In this document: piece after piece, positions 21,985 to 22,220 of the stretch | Layout of the letters: every line of letters starts with the position of its first letter | How positions within the stretch are numbered: the stretch's first letter is position 1 | From: AC-32 sp046726435 | GTDB lineage: Bacteria; Actinomycetota; Thermoleophilia; Gaiellales; Gaiellaceae | NCBI GenBank assembly: GCA_046726435.1 | Contig: JBKPAM010000101.1 | Location: 1 to 22,220 of the forward strand | Direction: 5' to 3' | Length of the DNA stretch: 22,220 nt | The notes under the pieces: model-generated | Told to the model about the DNA's origin: nothing | Database searches by the model: none | The model's input: the letters and a program-made list of their open reading frames with translations, nothing else | Program-made: the position numbers and the translations under genes

Positions 21985-22220
21985 CCGTCTACGGCGGGAT
22001 CGAGGCCGGGGGCTCGAAGTGGGAGTGCGCGATCGGCACCGGCCCTGACGACCTCCGGGCAACCGCGACGCTGCCGACGACGACTCCCGTGGAGACGATC
22101 GACCGCGCGGTTGCCTTCTTCGAGCGTGCGGGCCCAGTCGACGCGATCGGGATCGGCTCCTTCGGGCCGCTCGACGGAAATCCCTCCTCCCCGACCTGGG
22201 GGTACATCACGACCACGCCC
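21981..22220 (+). CDS. ROK family fructokinase, N-terminal part (runs off the window)
   Basis: Eighty codons are visible. The N-terminus, VYGGIEAGGSKWECAIG, is the phosphate-binding loop of ROK sugar kinases in the fructokinase form. DAIGIGSFGPLD and SSPTWGYITTTP are segments I know from ROK fructokinases. The enzyme makes fructose 6-phosphate from fructose and ATP in the cytoplasm. It begins at TTG 21981, overlapping the lacI stop as TTGA, so it is translated by coupling; the upstream ribosome site is weak. Its presence beside an FrcB-like importer is the best evidence that fructose or a similar ketose is the substrate. The catalytic Asp and zinc motif lie beyond the edge. Confidence 0.88.
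   Translation, partial: MTVYGGIEAGGSKWECAIGTGPDDLRATATLPTTTPVETIDRAVAFFERAGPVDAIGIGSFGPLDGNPSSPTWGYITTTP

Overview
The window is a GC-rich stretch of bacterial chromosome with dense gene packing. Genes are joined by ATGA, GTGA, TTGA and CTGA overlaps, and TANNNT-like -10 boxes sit a few bases from start codons. Together with two AAA/TPR signalling proteins at the left end, an MmpL pump and lysine-rich secreted proteins, this points to Actinomycetota, perhaps a soil Thermoleophilia-type lineage. The phylum is an inference from style and the class is a guess. I see no tRNA, rRNA, CRISPR, prophage or insertion sequence.

Left third (1-10590, all +). A 5'-truncated TPR protein, resembling the C-terminus of class III cyclase/AAA-ATPase signalling proteins, is followed by a large LuxR-type AAA regulator (LAL family). 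Next comes a 71-codon small gene overlapping the start of an MmpL/RND-type exporter, which ends at a strong hairpin. A separate operon then encodes a PadR regulator, an ABC ATPase and an FtsX-type ABC permease, each overlapping the next by 4 bp. Its promoter carries a textbook -10 inside a 23-bp PadR-like palindrome and may start with a leaderless 8-codon ORF coupled to padR.

Middle (10580-14407). A minus-strand Asp/Glu racemase-superfamily protein lacking both expected catalytic cysteines is divergent from a short-chain dehydrogenase coupled to a small ABM-fold protein. A metallo-beta-lactamase-fold hydrolase with Gln at the first zinc-ligand position is divergent from a LysR regulator that looks leaderless.

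Right third (14286-22220). This is a sugar uptake and catabolism locus resembling rhizobial frcBCAK (fructose import). The minus-strand operon reads binding protein, permease, single-domain ATPase, Gfo/Idh/MocA dehydrogenase, aldo/keto reductase, FrcK-like kinase and WrbA-like quinone reductase. Divergent from it are a LacI regulator and a ROK fructokinase that runs off the window. Two near-identical 14-bp operators, 76 bp apart centre to centre, cover the two divergent promoters, so the LacI protein probably controls both sides. A 47-nt hairpin after the binding-protein gene probably sets its excess over the membrane components, and the ATPase seems to begin at a CTG codon. The import and kinase genes point to fructose or a close ketose. 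The added dehydrogenase, reductase and quinone reductase are not part of the known frc system and are the most system-like novelty here.
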